Shown: positions 20,983 to 32,486 of the stretch, piece after piece
How the letters are laid out: every line of letters starts with the position of its first letter
How positions within the stretch are numbered: the first letter of the stretch is position 1
Source of the DNA: Sanderia malayensis
Taxonomy: Eukaryota > Cnidaria > Scyphozoa > Semaeostomeae > Pelagiidae
Direction: 5' to 3'
DNA: 64,000 bases
NCBI GenBank assembly: GCA_013076295.1
Contig: RQOL01000531.1
Span: 4,898,001 to 4,962,000, forward strand
Position numbers and translations under genes: made by a program
Notes under the pieces: generated by a model
Told to the model about the DNA's origin: nothing
The model's input: only the letters and a program-made list of their open reading frames with translations
Database searches by the model: none

Positions 20983-22035
20983 GCTACCCAACAGGGACTT
21001 ATCACATTGCTATTGCGAAAACCGGACAAAAATGATTGGCCTCGATTCCAATTGTTCTTAAATTTTTTATGACACGACCTCCTTGCAAGCAAACTCTAGA
21101 ACAATTATCTGAAGGGATGCCTGTCTACTTTGCAGGCTTGGTTGGCGGGATATTTGATATGAATTAAAAACCCACTTGCGTCAGTGTCAATCTGAGGGAC
21201 ACCTGTGCACTGATGAATATTGAAAACAAACCAAACACAGAGGAGAACTTGAGGCGATAAAATGATTTTTATTGGAAAAACATTTTTGTGAAACAATGAA
21301 AATGAACGTATCGAAATTTAAGCAGCAAACTTATTGCGTAAATTGTAAAGCTGTACACGGCAAGAAGGACTTTTCAGATTTCTCGGGTTGAAGATGCAGA
21401 ACTCGTAAATTCAAACGGTTGAAAAAGTAAAGGTCTTCGAAGCATTACTTTTGCAAGTCCTGCTATCAACAAATAAATTGCTATGCCAATGCAAAAAAAA
21501 GGTTCCACAAATGAACAAAGCCAAACCCTTAATGAGTGTAAAGCAAATTCTATCAAAATTTTGGAGGAATGTTTTGAGCTGCAAAATACCGGCCTATTCG
21601 CAAGTCCCTTAAAAACCAAAACAATTTCACGGAAAACGCCAAACAAAATGTCTTTCCTGAACCAGTTGAAAATTTTTCACAACTTTTTCACAATTTTTCA
21701 CAACATATACAAGTCGTTAAAAAATCTTTCTAAACAACTCCGTCCTTATCCATCACTGCTTCAAAAATTCATACATTTGCCTTCGTTCGAGAAATTAATT
21801 CGTAACTTCATTTGAAAGTGTTATAGCTTCATGCCATGCCAAGCTACTCTTGAAAACCAGGGGGTAAGCATTTCTGACACAAACGCCGTTATTGGCCTCG
21901 ATATCGATGAAAGTATTTGAATAGACCAATCAGAACGGCGGATTCTGAAATTCTGCTCTGTGAATGGAGGAACAAAAATTTGTTCCCGAGTTCCGATTTT
22001 TGATACTCAAATGTGATAAGTCCCTGTTGGGTAGC
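20983..22035. mobile_element. MITE-like element with perfect 26-bp inverted ends
   Basis: The 26 bp at 20983-21008 (GCTACCCAACAGGGACTTAT plus CACATT) recur inverted at 22010-22035 without a mismatch. The ~1-kb interior has no credible frame. The target duplication is unclear because similarity decays at the outer edge, so the exact ends are approximate. Confidence 0.7.
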
Positions 22036-22217
22036 TAGTCTCACTACATAATCCCCTTGCTTCCCTGTGCTCTATTTCATATCGCTACGGAAAAGGGTCT
22101 TATAATATTACAGCAAAAAACTTGGACTTGACTACGCCAGTTTTTTGGCGTGCGTGGAAATGAGGTTTGGGTGATTCCGTCTGAATTTCTCCCGATTTCT
22201 GAATTTGTTGTGGAAAG

Positions 22218-22600
22218 ATGGAGGAATGTATCATAAAAGAAATTGAAGTAATTGTCTTTAGCAATGTTTTAAACGAACAAGATACATTTGTTTGTGCACC
22301 AACAGGTTCGAGGAAGACGCTATGCTTTGTTTTTTTGTCAGAAGCTTCACATTTGATAGGATACTTGAGATTTAATACAACAACAACGGGCCTAATTCTT
22401 GCTCTTATATCACTTTAGTTCTTTCTCCATTATCCGGCTTAATAGTGGAGCAAACAAAGAGATTGGGAGACTATGGCGTCCATGCAACGTTTCTTTGGGA
22501 ATGACAAAATGATTCTCACATTATACGAGAAATTAGAAAGGTTCCTTTGAAGGTTGTGTTAATCACCACGCCCGAGGCTGGGCTGCCTTGCCTTGGAGCC
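22218..22600 (+). pseudogene. RecQ-like helicase N-terminal fragment
   Basis: From the ATG at 22218 the frame reads a FVCAPTGSRKTLCFVFL segment. That is a Walker A motif of a RecQ-type helicase, but with Arg where the last Gly should be. A second block in another frame reads VLSPLSGLIVEQTKRLGDYG, then a stop, then VPLKVVLITTPEAG, matching motifs Ia and Ib of RecQ helicases. The Walker change, stop and frameshift show it is dead. Part of it (22404 onward) is repeated in inverted orientation at 24430-24583. Confidence 0.65.
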
Positions 22601-24583
22601 AAAGTGGCCAAAACTGTTTTGCTCAAAACCATATCAAAATAAAATTAAAACATTTCTTGTTGATAAAGCACATTGTATTTGATATTAAGTTTTTTTTAAA
22701 TATATCAATTATAATAATTACTTAACTATAATACACTTAGTGAGCAAAAGTTACGCACCACCCTATGAAAAATGGCGTCTAGAAGTGGCCCGAGGCCTAA
22801 GCAAGAAAATTTACATAACAATATATAAATACCAAATGGGTTTCAATAGCAAATTTCTTTAGCAGAATTATACTCAGAATTTCATAAATTTTCAAGTGAA
22901 AACATAATTTAAATTATATCATATTGTTTTATAATAATATTAAAAGAAAACTGCGAAGGTGTCTCTTAAAAAATTTTCACAAAAATTTATCGAAGTGGAG
23001 TAATTAAAACTCCAATAATTATAATTTCTTTCACTCAAAGCCACGCAAATTCTCTCTCATTTAAAAGAGAATGTTTTGAAATTTTGAAAAATGTAAATGT
23101 TTTTCATGTAACTGTCTTGACCTTTTATAATTTTCAGTTTCAGTCTTTGTTTATCATTTTAGGAGTGTGATTTTACAAAACCTATTTTTCCGTAATTTTT
23201 TTTTCAGAGTAAAAAAAAGAAGGTTAAGCCCCATAACAAAAAATCCGACATGGATATTCCTATAATTTGTTTCAAATACTATAATTTGATATAATTTTCA
23301 AGGGTTTCATACTTTCTGAAGTTAACAAAAAATTTATTTTTTAAAACCCACTCTGAAATTTGAAAAACAAAACAGGTGCTTCCCTAGTGGTAAACAAAGA
23401 CTGAAACTGAAAATTATTTAAGGTCAAGACAGTTACAACTTTTAGACGCCATTTTTCATCGGGTGGTGCGTAACTTATGCTCACTAAGTGTACCTAAAAG
23501 AACTAAAATTCCGAAAAATACTTGATGATATAACTTAGGAAATTTATACTCAGGAAATATTCTCTTATTCCTATAACTAATAACTTATTTTATACTGCCA
23601 TATCTAATTCTTTGAGTCATTTTGCGAGTTCTTGCTTCTTGGTTAAGTCTTGCATCTTTTTAAAGCCAAGAATTAAGTTTCTCCCAGTTAATTTTCTAAG
23701 TTTGAGAAATTGTTTTGAATGTTTTGTTGTAATGTCCTTTAACTTTTTCAAATAAATGTTCACTATTAAGATTGTTAACCATTAATGAAAAAATTTTCAA
23801 AAACCTTTTGTTTAAAGTTTTATACAAATGAAGGGATGAAGGGAAAATTTCCACAGGTTGTAAATGCGCATTCCATTTTATTTCTCAAATTAAGTTATTA
23901 TTCAGTGAAAGAAAAGCAACCCATTTGCTCTTTAATAGAACATCAAATTTCAAGGAGTTCAGGGTCACGCCTACAACACAAGACTTAAGAGACAGTAAGT
24001 GTAAACATGTTAGTCAAGAACTTCAACACCACAGTGGACATTTGTGCCCATTTTTAGCATTTAAAAATAAATGACGTTTGAATTCTTAGTTGCTAACAGT
24101 AATTCAATTGAACCCTCGAGTTGCTTAATGTTAGGGTCAATCCAGCCCTAGTTGCTTATTGAACGCTTGCTTATTAAAAAAAAGGTGTATTTCCTAAGTA
24201 TAAATTTCCTAAGTATACCATCAAGTATTTTTCAGAATTTTAGTTCTTTTAGGTATTATAGTTAAGTAATTATTATAATTGATATATTTAAAAAAAACTT
24301 AATATCAAATACAATGTGCTTTATCAACAAGAAATGTTTTAATTTTATTTTGATATGGTTTTGAGCAAAACAGTTTTGGCCACTTTGGCTCCAAGGCAAG
24401 GCAGCCCAGCCTCGGGCGTGGTGATTAACACAACCTTCAAAGGAACCTTTCTAATTTCTCGTATAATGTGAGAATCATTTTGTCATTCCCAAAGAAACGT
24501 TGCATGGACGCCATAGTCTCCCAATCTCTTTGTTTGCTCCACTATTAAGCCGGATAATGGAGAAAGAACTAAAGTGATATAAG
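22404..24583. repeat. Inverted repeat with ~396-bp arms
   Basis: The left arm is 22404-22733 plus 23493-23559. The right arm is 24188-24583. The arms look nearly identical by eye across coding-like and AT-rich DNA alike. The spacer 23560-24187 is AT-rich with no recognised gene. The left arm is interrupted by the TA-flanked MITE at 22734-23490, which is absent from the right arm. The right arm therefore preserves the empty site. Confidence 0.9.
22734..23490. mobile_element. Mariner-like MITE, TA duplication
   Basis: Inverted ends CACTTAGTGAGCAAAAGTTA and GGTGGTGCG(...)CTCACTAAGTG are flanked by TA (22732-22733 and 23491-23492). The subterminal part carries GCCATTTTTCAT-type blocks on both sides. 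It is 757 bp and non-coding. The uninterrupted right arm of the surrounding inverted repeat has CTATAATACCTAAAAG at the same place, exactly the site minus the element and one TA. Confidence 0.93.
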
Positions 24584-25516
24584 TGTTGCGAAAGAACAAA
24601 GCAACGATGTTTGCAACCATAGCAACAATTAACTATCAACCTAATACTAAAACGGTAGCGGTAAAGGTGTTGCGCTCAAAGGTTTCTCTTCGCGAGTTTT
24701 GTGGGCCACGTTTCATCCAATTTCGTCACTCTGTTTATTCCCAAAACTACTCGGACGTTTTCCCAGTAACGTGTATTTTTGCAACGCCTTATTGCTTTTT
24801 CGAAATTCGTTTTGGTTTTCGAGATATTTCCAATTTTCTAACTCGAAAATTCTTCGCCCTTTGTTTTCCCGTAATCAGGCCTTTCTCTTTCGTGTGAGAG
24901 GACGGAGTGCGTGCTGTTCTTTCGCCTTTTGTTTTGCGTGCGGGGGGACGTGTCCAGAGCTTGGACGCGTACTGAACCTTTTGAATCGAACAATACGTGT
25001 TGTGCTCCGCGACCCCCTGACAATCACGGCGTCTGGATGATGTTATGTTTCTGTAAAGATCGATCCTCCGTTGTTTTGCGTTGCTAAGCCCTTTCGAAAC
25101 AATGAAACCCTGTTACGTTTCGCACTTATTCGTTTGCGTCCTTTGTTACTCTGGCTTTTCGTTGACAAGGAAAGTGTGCAATTGATTTTTCATTTTCGAA
25201 TTTGGGATTGGGATGGGCAGGCAAACCGAATGGATTTTTTTCGTTGGATGCCTGTTTTATTTTTGCTGCCGTTTTACTCGAGATTTCCAACTAAAAGCTT
25301 CAGGATTTAACTGGTAAGTGGCTAAGTTGTTTCTCTTTGCCTTTACTAAATTTCTTTGTACCTTCTTATCGTGATTTCAATATATTCAGGTCAACTGGTT
25401 TATAGAAATTTTTATGCGCTCTAAAGTTCTAAATAATTTTTTGCTTTAGAAATCCCCACTGTACTAAATCGAATACTAAAACGATGAATTATCAAATTCT
25501 GCTTTTATAATTACAG

Positions 25517-26080
25517 GTCTGGATGCAATGATCTGAATAAGGAATTTCAGAAACACCAATTTCGTGATTTCACTCAACTGAAAGCCTTCAAAGCACGTGG
25601 TGCAGTTGTCTAAAAGCTACTTTACCCTCGATTGCCATCAACTGGAATTTTACTTGAATGTTACTCTTCAGAACTGTTACGAGCAGAACTCTACTGGTAA
25701 GTGGCTAAGTTGCTTCTATTTCCCTTTACTAAATTTCTTTGTATACTTTTTATCCTGTTTTCAAGTTATTCTGATGGGCTGGTTTATAGAAATTCTTGCC
25801 CGCTCTAAACTTCTAAATAATTCTTTGCTTTACAAATCTCCACTATATCAAATCGAATACTAAACCGATGAATGACGAGATTCTGTGTTTTTAATAACAG
25901 GTTTGGATACAACGATCTAAATCAGGAATTCCAGAAACAGGAATTTCGAGATTTCACTAAACAGAAGGCGTTCAAAGCACGTGGTGCAGTTGTCTAAAAG
26001 CTATTTTGCCCTCCCTTGCCACCAACTGGAATTTTACTTGAATGTTACTCTTCAGAACTGTTACGAGCAGAACTCTACTG
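25517..26080 (+). repeat. Tandem exon-intron modules of 384 bp
   Basis: Each module is a 180-bp exon-like block (starting GTYTGGAT.CAACGAT and ending CTCTACTG) plus a ~204-bp intron-like block (GTAAGT to TTNNAG). The block length is divisible by three. One frame reads through it except for a single TAA after GCAGTTGTC that recurs in nearly all copies. Similar modules lie at 28967-29146, 29350-29529, 29734-29919, 33370-33550, 36351-36530, 39004-39183 and 39387-39566. Confidence 0.8.
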
Positions 26081-27392
26081 GTAAGTGTCTAAGTTGTTTT
26101 TATTTCCCTTTACTAAATTTCTTTGTATCCTTTTTATCCTGTTTTCAAGTTATTCTGATGGGCTGGTTTATAGAAATTTTTGCCCGCTTTAAATTTCTAA
26201 ATAATTCTTTGCTTTACAAATCTCCACTATATCAAATCGAATACTAAACCGATGAATGACGAGATTCTGTGTTTTTAATAACAGGCTTGGATACAACGAT
26301 CTAAATCACGAATTTCAGAAACCGCAATTTTGGGATTTCACTCAACCGAAGGCGTTCTAAACCATTGCTCTAAACACGTGGAGTTGCCTAAAAGCTATTT
26401 TGCTGAATTACTACTGCCGACTTGCCATCCGCCTGCTAACATTGTGGACTCATCGTTCAAGCACATCAATTTCTTTCTGGATCAGATAAACGCTGGAAAG
26501 GTTGCTTCAATTCCACGTGGATTCTAAAAGTGCCTGTCACTGAGCGTGATTCGCTATTCAAAACACGAAAGTTGTGGATTTTGGCCTGTGAAAGATGTGA
26601 GTAAATTGGTTAAAAACTTTCATGATCTGCTGTATTTAAAAGCCTATATATTTAATCATTTTCGACTGGTACCTGACCTGGGTATTTAGAAGCATTCAAC
26701 TTCGGGGCCCCTCTAAAATTTTCATAATGTGCTTTCGTATTGCTTTCATGGAATTCGTGTAGTTATAAACATGCGTTATTGAGTGCCAACTGGTGTATTA
26801 AAATTGTGTATTCTTTAATAGAAATCTCGAATGAAATTGATAAAATCAGTCCGAATTTGCTTTCTCATATTATGTACTCACAAACCTGATCCTTTGTTCA
26901 CAAAGTTTCTCTGCATGGGGTTCGAGTTGAGGCGTTTCTGCCACACTGGCTAAAATAGCTGCTGAAATTTGTCCATCGTGAAAAACATGGACCTGGAACA
27001 ACTTGGAATGGCAACCGGGACTCGGGATTACATGCACCGTGTTCTCGGGAAAGATTTAATCTGTATTTTTTAAATTGTTTATTCTTCAATCAAAATCTCC
27101 AATCCAGTGGATCAATTCATTCGCAATGGTTTTCTGATATTACTCGCAAACCTGATCTATTGTTCACGGAGCTTCTTCTCTGCGTGGGTTTTGAGTTGAG
27201 GCGTTTTTGCCACGCTGAATAAAGTGCTGGATTTCTCGCATTACGCGAAAACATGGACCTGGAAAATCCTGGAATGGGAACCTGGGCTCTGGGGTTCCAT
27301 GGACCGTGTGTTCGGGGAATGGATGGAACCATTAAAACTTGCATAATTTCAGCTGAAAGTATATTACTTTGCGTGTCCATCCCACTTTTGTT

Positions 27393-28030
27393 GAAGATCG
27401 CTGTTCCACTCAGATCGAAGGCCAAAACAATTGAAATCCACCCCACTTTTTTTGAAGATCACTGTCCCGCTCAGGTCGAAGGCCAAAACAACAGAAACCC
27501 ATCCCATTTTTGTTGAACAATTACTGTTCCACTCAGATCGAAGGCCAAAACAACAGAAACCCTCCCCAAGTTTTGTTAAAGATTACTGTCCCGCTCAGAT
27601 GGAAGGCCAAAACAACAGAAACCCACCCCAATTTTTGTTGAAGATTGCTGTCCCGCTCAGGTCGAAGGCCAAAACAACAGAAACCCACCCCACTTTTATT
27701 GAAGATCGCTGTCCCACTCAGATGGAAGGCCAAAACAACAGAAACCCACCCCACTTTTGTTGACGATCGCTGTCCCACTCAGATCGAAGGCCAAAACAAC
27801 AGAAACCCACCCCACTTTTGTTGACGATTGCTGTGCCACTCAGATCGAAGGCCAAAACAACAGAAACCCACCCCACTTTTGTTGACGATTGCTCTGCCAC
27901 TCAGATCGAAGGCCAAAACAACAGAAACCCACCCCACTTTTGTTGACGATCGCTGTCCCACTCAGATCGAAGGCCAAAACAACAGAAACCCACCCCACTT
28001 TTGTTCAAAACCACTGTTCCACTCAAAGCA
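27393..28030 (+). repeat. 61-bp minisatellite, unit 1 (~10 copies)
   Basis: The period is 61 bp, with the core CACTCAGATCGAAGGCCAAA followed by CAACAGAAACCCACCCCAC. Copies differ by a few bases. Because 61 is not a multiple of three, the short frames read through it on both strands rotate and are not genes. Confidence 0.92.
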
Positions 28031-28079
28031 AGGCCAACACACTAGGGAGGTGGCGCGCGAAGCGCGCCAGCCTTCCTAG

Positions 28080-31000
28080 TCACTATAATACTAAAATTGG
28101 AGCGGTAAAGGTGTTGCGCTCAAAGGCTTCTCTTCGCGAGTTTTGTGGGCCACGTTTCCTACAATTTTCCCGGTCTATTTATTTTCAAAACTACTCGGAC
28201 GTTTTCCCAGTAACGTGTATTTTTGCAACGCCTTATTGCTTTTTAGAAATTCGTTTTGGTTTTCGAGATATTTCCAATTTTCTAACTCGAAAATTCTTCG
28301 CCTTTTGTTTTCCCGTAATCAGGCCTTTCTCTTTCGTGTGAGAGGATGGAGTGCGTGCTGTTCTTTCGCCTTTTGTTTTGCGTGCGGGGGGACGTGTCCA
28401 GAGCTTTGTTGCGTACTGAAGCTTTTGAATCGAACAAAACGTGTTGTGCTCCGCGACCCCCTGACCAATACGGCGTCTCGATGATGTTTCGTTTCTGTAA
28501 AGATCGATCGTGCATTGTTTTGCGTTGCCAAGCCTCTTCGAAACAATGAAACCCTGTTACGTTTCGCACTTATCCTTTTGCATCCTTTGTTAACGTGACC
28601 GTTGGTTGACAAGGAAAAAGGAAAGGAAAGTGTGCAATTCATTTTTCATTTTCGAATTTGGGATGGGCAGGCAAACCGAATGGATTTTTTTCGTTGGATG
28701 TCTGTTTTATTTTTGCTGCCGTTTTACTCGAGATTTCCAACTAAAAGCTTCAGGATTTAACTGGTAAGTCTCTAAGTTGTTTCTGTTTGCCTTTATTAAA
28801 TTTCTTTGTACCTTCTTATCGTGATTTCAACATATTCAGGTTAACTGGTTTATAGAAATGTTTACGCGCTCTAAATTTCTAAATAATCCTTTGCTTTAGA
28901 AATCCCCACAGTACTTAATCGAATACTAAAACGATGAATTATCAAATTCTGCTTTTATAATTACAGGTCTGGATACAACGATCTAAATAAGGAACTTCAG
29001 AAACAGCAATTTCGTGATTTCACTCAACTGAAAGCCTTCAAAGCACGTGGTGCAGTTGTCTAAAAGCTATTTTGCCCTCCCTTGCCATCAACTGGAATTT
29101 TGCTTCAATGTTGCTCTTCAGAACTGTTACGAGCAGAACTGTACTGGTAAGTGGCTAAGTTGTTTCTCTTTGCCTTTCCTAAATTTCTTTGTACCTTCTT
29201 ATCTTGATTTCAATATATTCATGTCAACTGGTTTTTAGAAATTTTTGCGCGTTCTAAATTTCTAAATAATTCTTTGCTTTACAAATCTCCACTATATTAA
29301 ATCGAATACTAAACCGATGAATGATCAAATTCTGCTTTTATAATTACAGGTCTGGATACAACGATGTAAATAAGGAATTTCAGAAACAGCAATTTCGTGA
29401 TTTCACTCAACTGAAAGCCTTCAAAGCACGTGGTGTAGTTGTCTAAAAGCTATTTTGCCCTCCTTTGCCATCAACTGGAATTTTACTTGAATGTTACTCT
29501 TCAGAACTGTTACGAGGAGAACTCTACTGGTAAGTGGCTAAGTTGTTTCTATTTGCCTTTACAAAATTTCTTTGTGTCCTTCTTATCGTGTTTTAAAGAT
29601 ATTCTGATGAGCTGGTTTATAGAAATTTTTACGCGTTCTAAATTTCTAAATAATTCTTTGCTTTAGAAATCCCCGCTATACTAAATCGAATGCTAAAACG
29701 ATGAATTATCAAATTCTGCTTTTATAATTACAGGTCTGGATACAACGATCTAAATAAGGAATTTCAGAAACAGCAATTTCGTGATTTCACTCAATTGAAC
29801 TGAAAGCCTTCAAAGCACGTGGTGCAGTTGTCTAAAAGCTATTTTGCCCTCCTTTGCCATCAACTGGAATTTTACTTGAATGTTACTCTTCAGAACTGTT
29901 ACGAGGAGAACTGTACTGGTAAGTGACTAAGTTGTTTATATTTGCCTTTACTAAACTTCTTTGTATCTTTCTTATCCTGTTTTCAAAATATTCTGATGAG
30001 CTGGTTTATAGAAATTTTTGCGCGCTCTAAATTTCTAAATAATTCTTTGCTTTACAAATCTCCACTATATTAAATCGAATACTAAACCGACGAATGATCA
30101 AATTCTGCTTTTATAAGAACAGGTTTGGATACAACGATGTAACTCATGAATTTCAGAAACAGCAATTTCGGGATTTCACTGAACCGAAGCTAAACCATTG
30201 TTCTAAACACGTGGAGTTGCCTAAAAGATATTTTGCTGTTACTATTACTATTGCTGTTACTAGAGATATTACTATTGCCGACTTGCCATCCGCCTGCTAA
30301 CATTGTGGATTCATCGTTCAAGTACATCAATTTCTTTCTGGAACAGACAGACGCTGGAAAGGATTCTTCAATGCCACGTGGATTCTAAAAGTGCCTGCCA
30401 CCAAGGGTGATGTGATTCGCTATTCAAAACACGAAAGTTGTGGATTTTGGCCTGTGAAAGATGTGAGTAAATTGTTCAAAAACTTTCATGATCTGCTGTA
30501 TTTAAAAGCACTTATATTTAATCATTTTTGACTGGTCCCTGGGTGTTTAAGAGCGTTCAACTTTGGGGACCCACTAAAATTTTCATAATGGGCTTGCGTA
30601 TTGCTTTCATGGAATTCGTGTAGTTATAAACATGCGTTATTGAGTGCCAACTGGTGTATTAAAAGTGTGTATTCTTTAATCGAAATCTCGAATGAAATTG
30701 ATAAATTCAGTCCGAATCTGTTTTCTCATATTATGTACTCACAAATCTGATCCTTTGTTCACAAAGTTTCTCTGCATGGGGCTCGAGTTGAGGCGTTTCT
30801 GCCACACTGGCTAAAATAGCTGCTGAAATTTGTGCATGGATAAAAACATGGACCCAGAACAACTTGGAATGGCAATCGGGGCTCGGGATTACATGCACCG
30901 TGTGCTAGGGAGAGTTAATCTGTATTTTTTAAACTGTTTATTCTTTAATCAAAATCTCGAATCCAGGGGATCAATTCATTCGCAATGGTTTTCTGATATT

Positions 31001-32486
31001 ACTCGCAAACCTGATCTATTGTTCACAGAGCTTATTCTCTGCGTGGGTTTTGAGTTGAGTTGTTTCTGCCACGCGGAATAAAGTGCTGGATTTCTCGCAT
31101 CAGGGGAAAACATGGACCTGGAACAACCTGGAATGGAAACAGGGGCTCGGGGGTTCCATGGACCGTGTGTTCGGGGAATGGATGGAGCTATTAAAACTTG
31201 CATAATTTCAACTGAAAGTATATTACTTTGCGTGTCTATCCCACTTTTGTTCAATATCACTGTTCCACTCAGATCAGAGGCAATAACAATAAAAAACCCA
31301 CCCCACTTTTGTTGAAGATCGCTATTCAATTCAGATCCAAAGCCAAAACAACAGAAACCCACCCCACTTCTGTTGAAGATCGCTGTTTCACTCAGATAGA
31401 AGGCCAAAACAACAGAAACCCACCCCACTTCTGTTGAAGATCGCTGTTTCACTCAGATCGAAGGCCAAAACAACAGAAACCCACCCCACTTCTGTTGAAG
31501 ATCGCTGTTTCACTCAGATCGAAGGCCAAAACAACAGAACCCCACCCCACTTTTGTTGAAGATCGCTGTTTCACTCAGATCAAAGGCCAAAACAACGGAA
31601 ACCCACCCTACTTTTGCTGAAGATCGCTATCCCATTCAGGTCGAAGGCCAAAACAACAGAAACCCACCCCACTTCTGTTGAAGATCGCTGTTTCACTCAG
31701 ATCGAAGGCCAAAACAACGGAAACCCACCCCACTTCTGTTGAAGATCGCTGTTTCACTCAGATAGAAGGCCAAAACAAGAGAAACCCACCCCACTTCTGT
31801 TGAAGATCGCTGTTTCACTCAGATCGAAGGCCAAAACAACAGAACCCCACCCCACTTCTGTTGAAGATCGCTGTTTCACTCAGATAGAAGGCCAAAACAA
31901 CAGAAACCCACCCCACTTCTGTTGAAGATCGCTGTTTCACTCAGATCGAAGGCCAAAACAACAGAACCCCACCCCACTTCTGTTGAAGATCGCTGTTTCA
32001 CTCAGATCGAAGGCCAAAACAACAGAAACCCACCCCACTTCTGTTGAAGATCGCTGTTTCACTCAGATCAAAGGCCAAAACAACAGAAACCCACCCTACT
32101 TCTGTTGAAGATCGCTGTTTCACTCAGATCGAAGGCCAAAACAACAGAACCCCACCCCACTTCTGTTGAAGATCGCTGTTTCACTCAGGTCGAAGGCCAA
32201 AACAACAGAAACCCACCCCACTTCTGTTGAAGATCGCTGTTTCACTCAGATCAAAGGCCAAAACAACGGAAACCCACCCTACTTTTTATGAAGATCGCTA
32301 TCCCACTCAGGTCGAAGGCCAAAACAACAGAAACCCACCCCACTTCTGTTGAAGATCGCTTTTTCAATCAGATCAAAGGCCAAAACAACGGAAACCCACC
32401 CTACTTTTTATGAAGATCGCTGTTCCACTCACATCGGAGGCCAACATACTAGGGAGGTGGCGCGCGAAGCGCGCCAGCCTTCCTAG
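28080..32486 (+). mobile_element. Helitron-like unit 2 (three modules)
   Basis: It begins TCACTATAATACTAAAAT immediately after the CTAG of unit 1. Modules are 28967-29146, 29350-29529 and 29734-29919 (the last with a 6-base insertion). The terminal module starts at 30123. It is the longest unit because it has three modules and about nineteen minisatellite copies. It ends CTAG at 32483-32486. Confidence 0.75.
31250..32445 (+). repeat. 61-bp minisatellite, unit 2 (~19 copies)
   Basis: Same core as in unit 1, but most copies share GCTGTTTCACTCAGAT and CCACTTCTGTTGAAG variants. That shows local homogenisation within the unit. Confidence 0.9.

Larger units (their letters stand above)
24636..28079 (+). 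mobile_element. Helitron-like unit 1 (two modules)
   Basis: It starts A|TCAACCTAATACTAAAAC and ends CTAG at 28076-28079, after the hairpin 28052-28068. The leader reaches 25313 and ends at a GTAAGT donor. Modules lie at 25517-25696 and 25901-26080 (180 bp each), separated by ~204-bp introns ending in acceptor AGs. The terminal module is 26285-26596, followed by GTGAGT. About ten 61-bp repeats follow (27393-28030). Confidence 0.75.

Noticed and set aside
22218..22418. Functional RecQ helicase
   Set aside because: The Walker A glycine is Arg, a stop and a frame change follow, and only the first motifs exist.
27431..28079. Open frames of 80-150 codons through the minisatellites
   Set aside because: 61 is not divisible by three, so all frames of both strands show similar peptides by repetition. 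Nothing indicates a gene.
31250..32445. Regular repeats that could be taken for a CRISPR array
   Set aside because: The 61-bp units are contiguous and similar throughout, with no unique spacers. It is a minisatellite in eukaryotic DNA.
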